Made by a program: the position numbers and the translations under genes. From positions 2,046,001-2,110,000 of the forward strand of contig JALJCQ010000009.1 in assembly GCA_023091665.1 (NCBI GenBank): 64,000 nt of DNA. Direction: 5' to 3'. This document shows positions 11,009 to 20,700 of the stretch, one piece after another. The stretch is from Pythium myriotylum (taxonomy: Eukaryota > Oomycota > Peronosporomycetes > Pythiales > Pythiaceae). The notes under the pieces were generated by a model. The model did no database searches, had not been told where the DNA came from, and saw only the letters and a list, made by a program, of their open reading frames with translations. Within the stretch, counting starts at the first letter, position 1, and each line of letters begins with the position of its first letter.

Positions 11009-12184
11009 TTAGACGAACTGAGTGATCGCATAGAGAATAGTGCCACATCCGATCATCAAAACAGGCGTGTCCATCGTGTGAGGAGCCGTGGCTTCGGCAT
11101 ACGCCATGGTTGGCGCAAGGATGAGCATTGACAACAACACCTGAGTGAAGTTGGCGAAGTCCGCGTACTGCAAGGCCGGAAAGATCATGCCTGACAAGAA
11201 CACACACGCACTGCCTTCCCAGCTGCGCGTGTACTTGTTCTTCGAGAAGCAGCCACGAGTTTTGTACTTGTGCTTGCCCCAAGCAATACCCACAGGTTCG
11301 GCCAGACCATCACCAATCCCCGTAATGAACACGATAATGAAGGTGAGTGCACCTTGGTCAGCAAACAGCCACTTGAAAAAGAGGATGATAAACATGCCCG
11401 GGGCGATGTTACCCAAGATGATCCAGCTCAGCGTGTTCGGGCGGTCTTCCGGTCGATCCAGAGAGTTGAACTGCAGCATGAAGAACTTGGAGTGCTCTCG
11501 AATGGGCTTGATGAGCACAAGGAAACCGAGCATGCTGAAGAAGTCTCCCCACGCTAGTGGAAGTGGTCCCGAAAAGCCCTCAGTCTTGATGACAAGCGGA
11601 ACCATGTAAGCAGCGAAATGCTGGAGTTTTCGCGTGTAGTTGACCTTGAACTTGGATGACTTGTTTGTGATGATGTATCCCTTCTCGTCCACATCACAGA
11701 AGTAGCGACAAACAATGCCACCAAGGAGTGAGACGAGCACCATTACACCGAGCTTCGGTAGCTGCAGGAGCCAGAAGTGGGAAGAGCTCAAGAGCCACGG
11801 CTGGTAAATGAAGGTCAATATGACCAAGACCGCAAGGTAGAACATCATCCCCACGAGGAAAACAAAGTCGAAAGTCTTGAGCCAGCTTTCCTCATAGTCG
11901 CCTGCGACCTCGCCCTCTTCCACAAGCGATGTTTTGGGCCTCTCAATTGTGATCCCGCCGCTTTCGTTCGGAATAGCACCGTAAGATGGTTGAGTGTACT
12001 TGGGAAGGCCAAGGGAACCCGGGGTCTTCCACACCACACGCAAAAGGATGTAGATTAGAACGAGGGACACCACGGGCAGCAGTGCGATCACGAGTGATTC
12101 CGTGAGAGTGATCGGTTTGCTCCAGTTCTTCGGCGTGTATCCGTCTGCCGTTGAGGCTGCCGTGGTTATCGATTCGTCAGCCAT
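11009..12184 (-). CDS. CTP-dependent lipid kinase-like membrane protein, copy B
   Basis: Paralogue of the gene at 5743-6870, 391 residues from ATG 12182-12184 (MADESITTAASTADGY). The frame is open upstream to 12313, but that extension has no hydrophobic start and no match to copy A. The same three lipid-kinase motifs are present: RKLQHFAAYMVPLV, GIGDGLAEPVGIAWGKHKYK and SWEGSACVFLSG. The central 50-odd residues from LVSLLGGIVCRYFCDVDE onward are identical to copy A and nearly identical even at silent sites, while both ends have diverged. That patchwork suggests local gene conversion. Copy B has an extra segment before the shared SLVEEGEVAGDYEES loop. Function as for copy A; substrate unknown. 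Confidence 0.65.
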   Translation of the reverse strand: MADESITTAASTADGYTPKNWSKPITLTESLVIALLPVVSLVLIYILLRVVWKTPGSLGLPKYTQPSYGAIPNESGGITIERPKTSLVEEGEVAGDYEESWLKTFDFVFLVGMMFYLAVLVILTFIYQPWLLSSSHFWLLQLPKLGVMVLVSLLGGIVCRYFCDVDEKGYIITNKSSKFKVNYTRKLQHFAAYMVPLVIKTEGFSGPLPLAWGDFFSMLGFLVLIKPIREHSKFFMLQFNSLDRPEDRPNTLSWIILGNIAPGMFIILFFKWLFADQGALTFIIVFITGIGDGLAEPVGIAWGKHKYKTRGCFSKNKYTRSWEGSACVFLSGMIFPALQYADFANFTQVLLSMLILAPTMAYAEATAPHTMDTPVLMIGCGTILYAITQFV

Positions 12185-12546
12185 GGCCTCGATAACAGCG
12201 ACTGACAGGCCCTGGGAGAAAGCACAAGTGCGACTCCGCTTCTCGGATCCTGTTTCTCGGTCCGACGGTCGCGTTTGGTGTGACTGTTCAACTTGGATCC
12301 GTTTCCGTTTCAACTCGAACCGGACCGCGAGAAGATGACATATCGAAACCTAATCTGGACAACAACGGCTGCGGTTCGAAGAGGTGAACCGTGAGTGATC
12401 TCTGCAACGTGCGACTTCTCCGCCGAGTCCCATCCATTTCTGATTGGGGTTCTTCGATCGGAACAATATGCACTGTGATAGGATGGCGAGGAGTCAGATC
12501 TGATCAGCCCGAGCCTGGCACCAGTTCCGATGCGAGCCGGTTGAGA
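12185..12546. other. Divergent promoter region between copy B and SPRING-like gene
   Basis: 362 nt between two divergently transcribed starts. The frame of the SPRING-like first exon stays open back to 12391 but without any upstream ATG. I see no further gene, only the shared 5' flanks. Confidence 0.5.
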
Positions 12547-13738
12547 ATGCTCGACGATGAGGATCTCGCGAGTATGATGCGTGACCATGAGCTGCGTAGA
12601 GAGCGTGGGGAAATAGACGACGACGAAGATGGCGACGACATCTCTGGAGAGCGCGACCCGCTCCGGCGCAGCTCTAGTACCTCCTTCTCCTCCCCGAGTG
12701 GAGTGGCCTCGCCTTGGAGGCGTCGAGTCAAAGCAGCTCTCAGTTTCTGCGATGTATTTGTCGAGATCGGGCGGCGGCTGTTGCGGCTGGTCGAACTTAA
12801 TGTGCCGAGGTACATCGCTTTCGTCGACCGCTGCTTGGTGCATGTGATTCGCGTTAGTGTTCACCCGCGTAAGCGGGTCAACACGCTGAGATTGTTACTC
12901 ACAATGCTTTTGATCGCATCAATTCCCTATCTTATTGTCACGATATATCGCGTGCAACTGGCATCGTATTCGGATCAAGAGTAAGCTTTGCGGCGACGTG
13001 AGATTGCCACGTCTAACCCTCGTTTGACGCATTGGTCAGGTCGGTGGAGCTAACGGAAGATCGAATTCGTCCGATCATCATCATCGAACACGTTGAGGAG
13101 CCCATTCCAACTCGCCGCCAAGCGATGTTACGGAATGGGGGCGACGGACTTCGCTCAGACCATGTCGAGCTATCTTGTGCGAACACTCGCCAAGGTGCCG
13201 TCCTTCTTACAGACGCCACTGGTCACGTTTGCACAAGACGCCAGTTGGACCGCCTTCGACCAGGCTGCTGCAATGAGATGGATACAAGTCTTCCTCGCAT
13301 CAAACAATTCGCGTGCGATTCGTGTGATACAAGGCCCCCACACTGCTGTGATGTTTACGAGCACTGCGTATCGTGCTGTATGCATCCTCTTAATGTAAGT
13401 CACAAAGCTACCGAGACTCTTCTACACCAAGTGTTTGCTGACATTTTGAAGGTTGAGCTTCGCCGAGACTATCTAATCCACGTTGACCTGTCCCATCCTC
13501 TGTATCAAGATCCCAGCAACCTCACGGTGTTCGAATACTGTGCGAGTCGCTGCCGAACATCATCATCAAGTATTCATCACCAAAATTCGTATCGCAGGTA
13601 GAGTGATATCTATCGCACATGATTGTCAGCAGATGGATCTTAGCTGTTACTTCACTAGCCGTCGAGCATTTTGCTACGGAATCCATCGCCCGCTACAAGT
13701 TCTTCCCACCGTTAACAGTGACGGGGATCTTCTCTTGA
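12547..13738 (+). CDS. SPRING1: SPRING1 (C12orf49, SREBP-regulating gene) homologue, four exons
   Basis: In animals SPRING is a Golgi membrane protein that licenses the site-1 protease and so SREBP cleavage. Exons: 12547-12980, 13040-13394, 13452-13597 and 13630-13738 (347 residues). A cytosolic acidic/Ser-rich N-terminus is followed by one TM segment near residues 118-138 (LLLTMLLIASIPYLIVTIY), then a luminal cysteine-rich domain: SCANTRQGAVLLTDATGHVC, PGCCNEMD, CDSCDTRPPHCCDVYEHC, VSCCMHPLN, EYCASRCRTSSSSIHHQNSY. These match the human pattern (QCRNSIQGK, GCCNV, SAYEYCVSCC, KCRTSSQSVQHENTYR). The last exon gives ESIARYKF, equivalent to human DPIAKYCY, but the splice that joins it spans only 32-35 nt and inserts about 16 residues, so the 3' end is uncertain. 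Confidence 0.85.
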
Positions 13739-14274
13739 GGTTGGTAACTCCAATGGTGTTTTGAGTTGTTTTCACCAATCTTATGGTGTCGGTGTGATGA
13801 ACCCACACAGCGACGTGCATGATACGAACGAGCCATCCATTGCTCAGTTAGAGACTGATCCATTTTACCGACGGTCGCGATGACCATACAACGTTGTCAT
13901 GATGCTGAAAAAAAAAAAGAAGCTGTCTTTGATTTGGTGTGCCATTTGCAGGAATCACTTGGCTATGCAACTCAAGAGGAAGAGTCGAATAGTTGGGCCT
14001 CCAACATCCTACCATACATTACAGCAGACTATCGGTGTTTTAAGTTAGGGGACAACAGTCTTCTAGCTACTTCCAGCTCAAGTTTGAGATGCAGGAGCTC
14101 AACGCATGGTAGTCAGCATTGTACTAGATACTGTTTTAAGAAGTATTGTCTGTCTTGCTTGTATTAACTGCATGCAATGTAATGATACAAGTGTCGTGTA
14201 GAGGATGGTTGACGTCAACGGTCGTGGTTCATGGTGAGAAGTACGTCAGCCCTCAATTTGACATCACAAGACCG
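13739..14274. other. Intergenic with weak short open frames
   Basis: 536 nt between the SPRING-like gene and the first hydrolase. A 28-codon frame from ATG 13797 and a frame at about 13880-14166 (after a run of A at 13907-13918) look mildly protein-like and could be exons, but the only available donor (after 13872) is poor. I cannot support a gene. The hydrolase promoter must lie here. Confidence 0.35.
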
Positions 14275-15267
14275 ATGAGCACAAGAGCAATTGGAACCCG
14301 TGTGCACGTACTGCGCAGTCAACTTATCCAACAGCGACTCCGCACGCTCTCGACTTTGACCTCAAGCCGTCCTCACCTCCCTCCGGCTCAGACTTTGCTC
14401 GTTGGCAACAATTATGCTATCAAGTACATCGATCTTCAGCCGAAAACAACATCTGAAGGCCAACAAACGCCAACATTTGTTCTGCTCCATGGAGCGCCTG
14501 GGTCTTTCCAAGATTTCAAGTATCTCATTCCACTTTTGCAACCCAAGGCTCGAGTTATTGGCGTCAACCTACCCGGAAATGGTGATTCTCAGGTACTCGA
14601 CAAGTCAAGTTACTACGAGAGCATTCGAGCAATGGATGTTCACCGGTCCGCGTACGATGCTATTCAACTACTATGCAGGCAGGAAGAAAACGTTTTTGTT
14701 GTCGGTCACTCGTTTGGAGGTCACGCTACCATCAATGTAACTGCTTTGAACGAGGAAGAGAAAAAGCTCAGCATTCGCGGCATGGCACTCGTGGCACCGG
14801 CAGGGCTTCGTCCGCACAAGGCAATGCAGCCGCGGACAAATGCGATCATGTGGACAATGCTTCGATCAAATATCTCTGTGATCCACGATATCGCGCGGGA
14901 GTTTATCAAGTTTGTTTACGTCAAATTTCTGCGATTCCCTGACAATGCTCCAAAGGACCACTTTGTTGCAGGTATTGTCCGTTGTGCAACGACGGATTTC
15001 GAACTTATCAGACAACACGTCACGAAGACTCGTCACATTCCCGCTTTCTTTGCATGGGCTCGAGATGATGCGTTCATGGAAGAGGACGTCTTCACAGAGC
15101 TGAGCGAGCATTGCCACCCGGGACCGCGCTTAGCGTTCGATAAAGGTGGGCACAACATCCAGAAAACACGCGCGGAGCTAGTGTCTGCGGCGTTACTGCA
15201 GTGGACGCAGTCTGTGATGAGTGGTGAACCCCGAGACCTTGCGCATAAAACCATCCAGCACCTTTGA
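14275..15267 (+). CDS. Alpha/beta hydrolase with mitochondrial-type presequence, tandem copy 1
   Basis: Serine hydrolase fold of 330 residues from ATG 14275 (MSTRAIGTRVHVLRSQLIQQ). The first 35 residues carry Arg, Ser and Leu but no acid, as in a mitochondrial targeting presequence. The oxyanion-hole motif is LLHGAPGSFQDFKYLIP, the nucleophile elbow GHSFGGH, the likely acid lies in WARDDAFMEED, and the catalytic His is in GGHNIQKT. The natural substrate cannot be told; the fold includes epoxide hydrolases, lipases and esterases. Two close paralogues follow on the same strand with gaps of 153 and 118 nt. The frame is open further upstream (ATG 14182), but that start adds a segment absent in the paralogues. 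Confidence 0.85.
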   Translation: MSTRAIGTRVHVLRSQLIQQRLRTLSTLTSSRPHLPPAQTLLVGNNYAIKYIDLQPKTTSEGQQTPTFVLLHGAPGSFQDFKYLIPLLQPKARVIGVNLPGNGDSQVLDKSSYYESIRAMDVHRSAYDAIQLLCRQEENVFVVGHSFGGHATINVTALNEEEKKLSIRGMALVAPAGLRPHKAMQPRTNAIMWTMLRSNISVIHDIAREFIKFVYVKFLRFPDNAPKDHFVAGIVRCATTDFELIRQHVTKTRHIPAFFAWARDDAFMEEDVFTELSEHCHPGPRLAFDKGGHNIQKTRAELVSAALLQWTQSVMSGEPRDLAHKTIQHL

Positions 15268-15420
15268 TCGGATAGGTTCCGCTTCGCTGGTGCTGATTGA
15301 GGCACCAGTGCCGTCGGTGAGCCCAAAGGAGCCCAACTTCCCCAGAAGCAACAGAGCATTCATATTGAGCATTCCACCCTCTTCCACGATTACGTCATCT
15401 AAACGTCAGCGTGGACTTCC

Positions 15421-16452
15421 ATGGACCATTCAGTCCGAATCATGCTGGCGTTCCACCGCTCGGTCCTTGCGAAGGCGCCGCACGCTGTCGGGAGGCGCCC
15501 TTCGCCGTTGTCCGTATGCCCGCGTAAGCTGTCGACGGCTCATCGCCGCCCGGTGCTCCCAGCTCCGCGTGAGATTCGCGTCGGAGACAACTACGTCCTC
15601 AAGTACATCGACATGCAGCCTCCCATCCAGGCGGACAAGGCACAAGCAAAAACGATCGTGCTTCTCCATGGCTCGCCGGGCTCTTTCCAAGACTACAAGT
15701 ACTTGATTCCGCACTTGCAAGGCAGTGCGCGCATCATCGGCCTCAACTTGCCCGGCAATGGCGACTCGGTTGTTCTTGACAAGCCCAATTACTACGATCA
15801 CATCCGAGCCGTCAACCTTGCGCACGCAGCGGTCGGTGCGTTGACACAACTTTGCGGCAATGACGAAAATGTGTTTGTAATTGGCCACTCGTTTGGGGGC
15901 CACGCCACTATCAATGTGGCAGCTCTGAATGAGATGGATCAGAAACGCCAACTCAACATCCGCGGTATTGGCGTGCTCGCTTCCGCGGGACTGCGGATTC
16001 ACAGAGCGCTGGAGCTGACCAATCTGAACTTCTTCTACTCGATGCTTTCGTCTGATCACAAGTGGGTGGAGGCTGTTGGGCGAATCGCGACTCGTGCATT
16101 GTACACGCGAGTTTGGCGCTTCCCATCGAATGAGTCAACAGAGCACTATGTGGCCGGACTTGTGCGCTGCGCGAGTACAGACTTCGCGCTCATCAACGAT
16201 CACGTGGCACGTATCAGGCACCTCCCGGCTTTCTGCGCGTGGGCGAAGGACGATCTATTCATTCAGGAAGAGATCTTCCAAGAACTCAGCGATGAGTTGC
16301 ACCCTGGCCCGCGCTTCAGTTTTACACGGGGAGGCCACAACATTCAGAAGACGAAAGCTGAGTTTCTTGCAAGGCACCTCCTCGAATGGACACATAGTGT
16401 CCTTGACGGCAGTTCTGGACGAGAGCCGCGCGCCACGATCGAGTATCCGTAG
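15421..16452 (+). CDS. Alpha/beta hydrolase with mitochondrial-type presequence, tandem copy 2
   Basis: 343 residues from ATG 15421 (MDHSVRIMLAFHRSVLAK); an internal ATG at 15442 would give a cleaner presequence, and either start is possible. The first 45 residues are basic and almost acid-free. Catalytic words are the same as in copy 1: LLHGSPGSFQDYKYLIP, GHSFGGHATINVAALNE, WAKDDLFIQEE and GGHNIQKT. It is the closest of the trio to copy 1, so it probably arose by tandem duplication and serves a related mitochondrial hydrolase role. It is more GC-rich at third codon positions than copy 1. Confidence 0.85.
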   Translation: MDHSVRIMLAFHRSVLAKAPHAVGRRPSPLSVCPRKLSTAHRRPVLPAPREIRVGDNYVLKYIDMQPPIQADKAQAKTIVLLHGSPGSFQDYKYLIPHLQGSARIIGLNLPGNGDSVVLDKPNYYDHIRAVNLAHAAVGALTQLCGNDENVFVIGHSFGGHATINVAALNEMDQKRQLNIRGIGVLASAGLRIHRALELTNLNFFYSMLSSDHKWVEAVGRIATRALYTRVWRFPSNESTEHYVAGLVRCASTDFALINDHVARIRHLPAFCAWAKDDLFIQEEIFQELSDELHPGPRFSFTRGGHNIQKTKAEFLARHLLEWTHSVLDGSSGREPRATIEYP

Positions 16453-16570
16453 GTCTTCCGCTTCGCACCACCCATCAACAACATAATAATTTATGTTGCG
16501 CGTACAGCTGGAGATTCTGACGTGTTTCTTGTTTGGTTGAGTGGCGAAAGCGCCACCAGCTCGTCCGGGG

Positions 16571-17617
16571 ATGCTGGCCGCGCGTGTGCGCCATCGCTGG
16601 GGTGCGGCGAGCGCCTCTGCGGGACTCCTTCAGGATTTCAGAGCGACTCGCCACTTCGGGTTCCTGCCGTCGGCGAAGCGTCGAGGCCCGCGTGAGTCTG
16701 TGGGCTCGCCACCACCACTCCCATCCGCCCAAGTCGTGCGCGTGGGCAAGGAGTGCGCATTGGAGTTCATCGACATCCAGACTTCCAGCGGGCCACCAAC
16801 GACGACGCTTGTGTTACTCCATGGGGCACCAGGCACTTTCCAGGACTTTCGGCACTTTGTTCCCCGAGTGATCCAGCATCTCCAACACGTCCGCGTCGTC
16901 GCCATCAACCTTCCGGGCTTCGGCGGATCAAGAGTGGATGCGGCGCGCTATTTCGAGCTACTGGACGCTCGGACTGGGGCGACCCTTGTGCTTCGTGCAC
17001 TCCACCAGCTGCTCACCCGGGATGAACGCATTGTTCTCGTTGGTCATTCGTTCGGTGGCCACACAGCCTTGGATCTGGCTGCCCAAAATCTGAAGCAGTC
17101 CGAACCAAGATTGCATATCCACGGCCTCGCCCTCCTCGCTGCAGCTGGAACACGCCCCCATCGCGTGCTGCGCCCGCGCGAGAACAGACTGCTCATTCGC
17201 AGTCTTGAATTGTCGCCTCCGCCCATTCGCTCTCTGCTTGAGCGGGTCGTCAAGACGTTTTACACGTCGCTACTGGGTTTCCCCTCCGGTTTCCCATCCG
17301 GCCACTACGTAGCCGGTGTCGTGCGTGCTGGGACGACAGACTTCGATGCCGTGCATGAGAACGTTGTGCTTGTCAGGTCTGCGGGTGTTCGGTCCTTGAG
17401 CGCCTGGTCGAGTGACGATGAGTTCATGGAAGAGGACATCCCCGTCGCACTCGCGGAGGCTCTTGGGTCTGAACGACGCATCGCGTTCCAAGGAGCCGGG
17501 CACAACCTCCAGAAAACGCGCGCAGACGTGCTAGCTCACGAGATATCGTCGTGGTTGCAGCGACTCGATCTCGCTGAGCCGTCCGAGACGCCGGTCCCGG
17601 TCGAGACTCGACCGTGA
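16571..17617 (+). CDS. Alpha/beta hydrolase with mitochondrial-type presequence, tandem copy 3
   Basis: 348 residues from ATG 16571 (MLAARVRHRWGAASASAGL), again beginning with an Arg/Ala/Ser-rich stretch typical of mitochondrial import. Catalytic motifs: LLHGAPGTFQDFRHFVP, GHSFGGHTALDLAAQN, WSSDDEFMEEDI and GAGHNLQKTRADV. It is the most diverged member of the trio. The frame is open to 16541 but only with a GTG. The next gene on the strand, the ankyrin-TIR protein, starts about 175 nt downstream of its stop. Confidence 0.85.
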   Translation: MLAARVRHRWGAASASAGLLQDFRATRHFGFLPSAKRRGPRESVGSPPPLPSAQVVRVGKECALEFIDIQTSSGPPTTTLVLLHGAPGTFQDFRHFVPRVIQHLQHVRVVAINLPGFGGSRVDAARYFELLDARTGATLVLRALHQLLTRDERIVLVGHSFGGHTALDLAAQNLKQSEPRLHIHGLALLAAAGTRPHRVLRPRENRLLIRSLELSPPPIRSLLERVVKTFYTSLLGFPSGFPSGHYVAGVVRAGTTDFDAVHENVVLVRSAGVRSLSAWSSDDEFMEEDIPVALAEALGSERRIAFQGAGHNLQKTRADVLAHEISSWLQRLDLAEPSETPVPVETRP

Positions 17618-17792
17618 TGGTAATGGGTGCAAACTGGGTTCATCTCGTAGAATGGCTTTCGTTGGTTGGTTAAAACTGTTCGCTCTCTCGATGCTACTGG
17701 TTAATATTCCGGCTGATTTCTCAGCGCCAAGTCGGCCTTGTGTTCATTCCATCAGCAGCATCATTCGCGCTCTTGTCGTTTCGAGCACAGAG

Positions 17793-20700
17793 ATGGAAAG
17801 CGTGCGCGACGCCTCGCCGACCGGTGGCGAGTCCCCAGTCGGCTCTGGCGTCGCCGAGACTCCGATCCTCGAGGCGCGCGGCGTGGATCTGCAGGCGCTC
17901 GTGGCGCTGCCGCCGCCGCGCTTCAGCCACAGCAGCAGCAGTGGGAGCGGCAGCGCGCGCCGCCGGCGAGCCCCGAATCTCCGGCGCTCGCAGGCCCAAG
18001 ACAGCGACCCTTGCCTGCTCGCCTCCTCTCTCGAAGGATGGAGCGACGAGGAAGAGAAAGACTACGAGGACACCTCTCGTCGAAGGGACGAAGCGGGGAG
18101 AGCTCGCCCCAGCGTCCAGCGCAGTCAAACAGACAGAATCAGCGCGCTACGTGGAGTGGGCGCCGACGGCCAAGACACTGACCAAGCCGCCACCGTGTCA
18201 CCCGTTGCACCTCTCTTTATCCGCGTGCGCAAGTTCGCATCTACGTCAGCATTGGATTTGCAGGAGCGACCACCTTCGTCGTTACAAGTGGCTCAGAGAG
18301 ACACCGCGGCCCCGGTTCCTGGTTACGAGAGAGAACGCGTCGACACTGAGTTAGCGTCCGTGCTTGAAGAAGGTGGATACCCGAACGAGGCCGACACGCG
18401 AAGAGATAATGAGCTTCTCAAGGCGAATGGGCGGGATATTGACCAGCTTAAGGCGCTCCATAACGGTACATCCGGTGAAGGTGATTTGCCCATTCCAGCA
18501 GCAGGTCCATCCAACCAGCAAACTCGATGGCGGTTTGCGTGGATTGCTAACCCACGGTTTCGCCGGTGGTATGGCCGCATCTTGAACTCATACTTCGCGT
18601 TTTGGCTTCTCGTCTGCTCTCTCACGATCGCGCTATTGGAGGTTCTGTTGCTTGTGGTGCTCATGGTGCTTCGTCACGAGAAGAAGGGTCGCCAGCCCAG
18701 GAAATCGTGCCCTGTCGTGATAAAAAGTGGCTTGAGCCCGATCCACTACATCGGAGCTGCCGCGTGCGTGCTGCTAACTCTGCCGGTGATCTTCCCAGTG
18801 AATCTTTTCACACTTTACAAGAAACGCGCGGACAACCGTATGATTCGCCGTCCGTATTTGCATATCTGCGAGCTCTTAGTCACAGCAGAAATTGTCTACT
18901 TGCTCTACTACGCGATCACCGAGGGCTATCACCTCCGGGTCACAATCAAGTGCCATCGTGATTTCTCACTTGCTGAAGTCGCTTTCCTCGGTTCAACTTT
19001 CACACTCTGGTGCATACTTTGGTGGCAACTCATAGTATTCTGCCGGTTTCTCGTTCATTTGAAACTTCAAGCAGACGCAGCAAACGACGCTACCCACACA
19101 TCTACGTTGAGTGACTGGCTCAAACCGCCGACAGAGGGCGCACTCTCTTACACTCATGAGGGACGCCGGGTCCAGCGATTTAAAAAACTGTTATATCGCG
19201 CTGCAGCTAGAGGTGATGTCGTGGCTGTTAATGAGCTTGTCAGCGACAACTCTGTGGAAAGCTACGGCATTGCGACTGGTGACGGAGTGCGCAACCTCTA
19301 CACAAGGAGTCCGACTTTGTGGTTTTACGCGTTCGCATCCTCGTCGAAGAATCCGCTGCATATTGCTGCCAAGCGTGGCCACGTGGAGATTGTGTCCCGA
19401 CTGCTCGAAATCGGTTTTGATGCCAACAGTCTGGACAAAGTGGCTCGAATCAACTTCAACCTCGGGTTGTTGTTTAAGATCGTCACTCGACTATTGTTCA
19501 AGACTCAGGATGGATCCAAGTCTCCTTTGCGGGCGGTCCTCTGCTCTGTGTTGCTCCCTCCGCTTCACGGTGCTGTGGCTGCTGGGCATGTTGATGTGGT
19601 TCGGGTTCTTCTTGACAAAGGAGGAGCAGACCCGAACGTTTTGCCTCGTGTATCATTCTACTACCCATCAGCAGCTATCCCAGCGATATTTCTTGCAGAC
19701 GATCCTGAGATTGTCAAAATGCTTGTGTCCAGAGGAGCGAATTTTCTTCATGTTGCCACGACAGCTCTATCAGGGTTAGCGTCGAGTTCTTTCGCGACAC
19801 CACTACAGCGCAGCGCTCTGACGCAACGATCTGCGACAACAGAGTATTTACTTTCATGTGGTGGTGATGTTGCTCTGACACCTCTCCATGAAGCTGCGGC
19901 AGCAGATAATATCCGCAAAGTGAGAAGACTACTTCGACAACGTCCACACCACGTTAACGAGTCGTCTACTATAGTGGATTCACTCGGTGAACGAGTTAAA
20001 GGGGTGCAACAGCGGACACCGCTTCACTGGGCTGCCGTTGTTGGTCGTTTTGCAACAGCCAAGCTTCTGTTAGAAAGTGGAGCTAATCCGAACTCCCGTG
20101 ACCGGTACGGGCGCACTCCACTGCATTGGGCAGCACGCAACAACCACGGATCTGTGGTGACTTTACTTCTTGATCACGGCGCTGACGCAACTGCCGAAGA
20201 CGACGCTGGTATTCCTGTTCTCTCATTCGCTGCTGAAGCTGAAGGAGTTGAGCTTCAAGTCTTCTCATCTCTTCTGGACCACGGAGCGTCTTTAAAGTTT
20301 CGCCTCCCAGGCAGCGGCGATACGCCTCTGCACACTGCGCTCCAAAGAGAGAATCGCGAAACGGCTAAATCACTCATTCGGTGCGGAGCCGACCTCATGG
20401 CGTCGAACAACGAAGGCAAACGTGCAGTTGACGTGACGACATCGACGAAACTTCAGTTTGAACTCAAGAAAGAGGCGGGTACCCGAGACATAATGATTTC
20501 GTATCCCCACTCCCACTTTGCTTTGGCTCATCGACTACGTGAATATTTGGAGACGCACGGCAAACTAACCTGTTGGATGGATACAATGGACCCCAGTGGT
20601 ATTGGCGGTGGTGCGGTTTGGCGAGAAGAAATTGCGCGGGGTATTCACAACTCGTCGCTGGTCGTTAGCCTCGTTTGCGGTGGGTACACGAAGTCAGAAT

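Noticed and set aside
4352..12376. GGTTCGA-like sequences that resemble a tRNA T-loop
   Set aside because: None has a matching acceptor stem or anticodon arm at the right distance; those near HSP90 are better read as heat-shock units.
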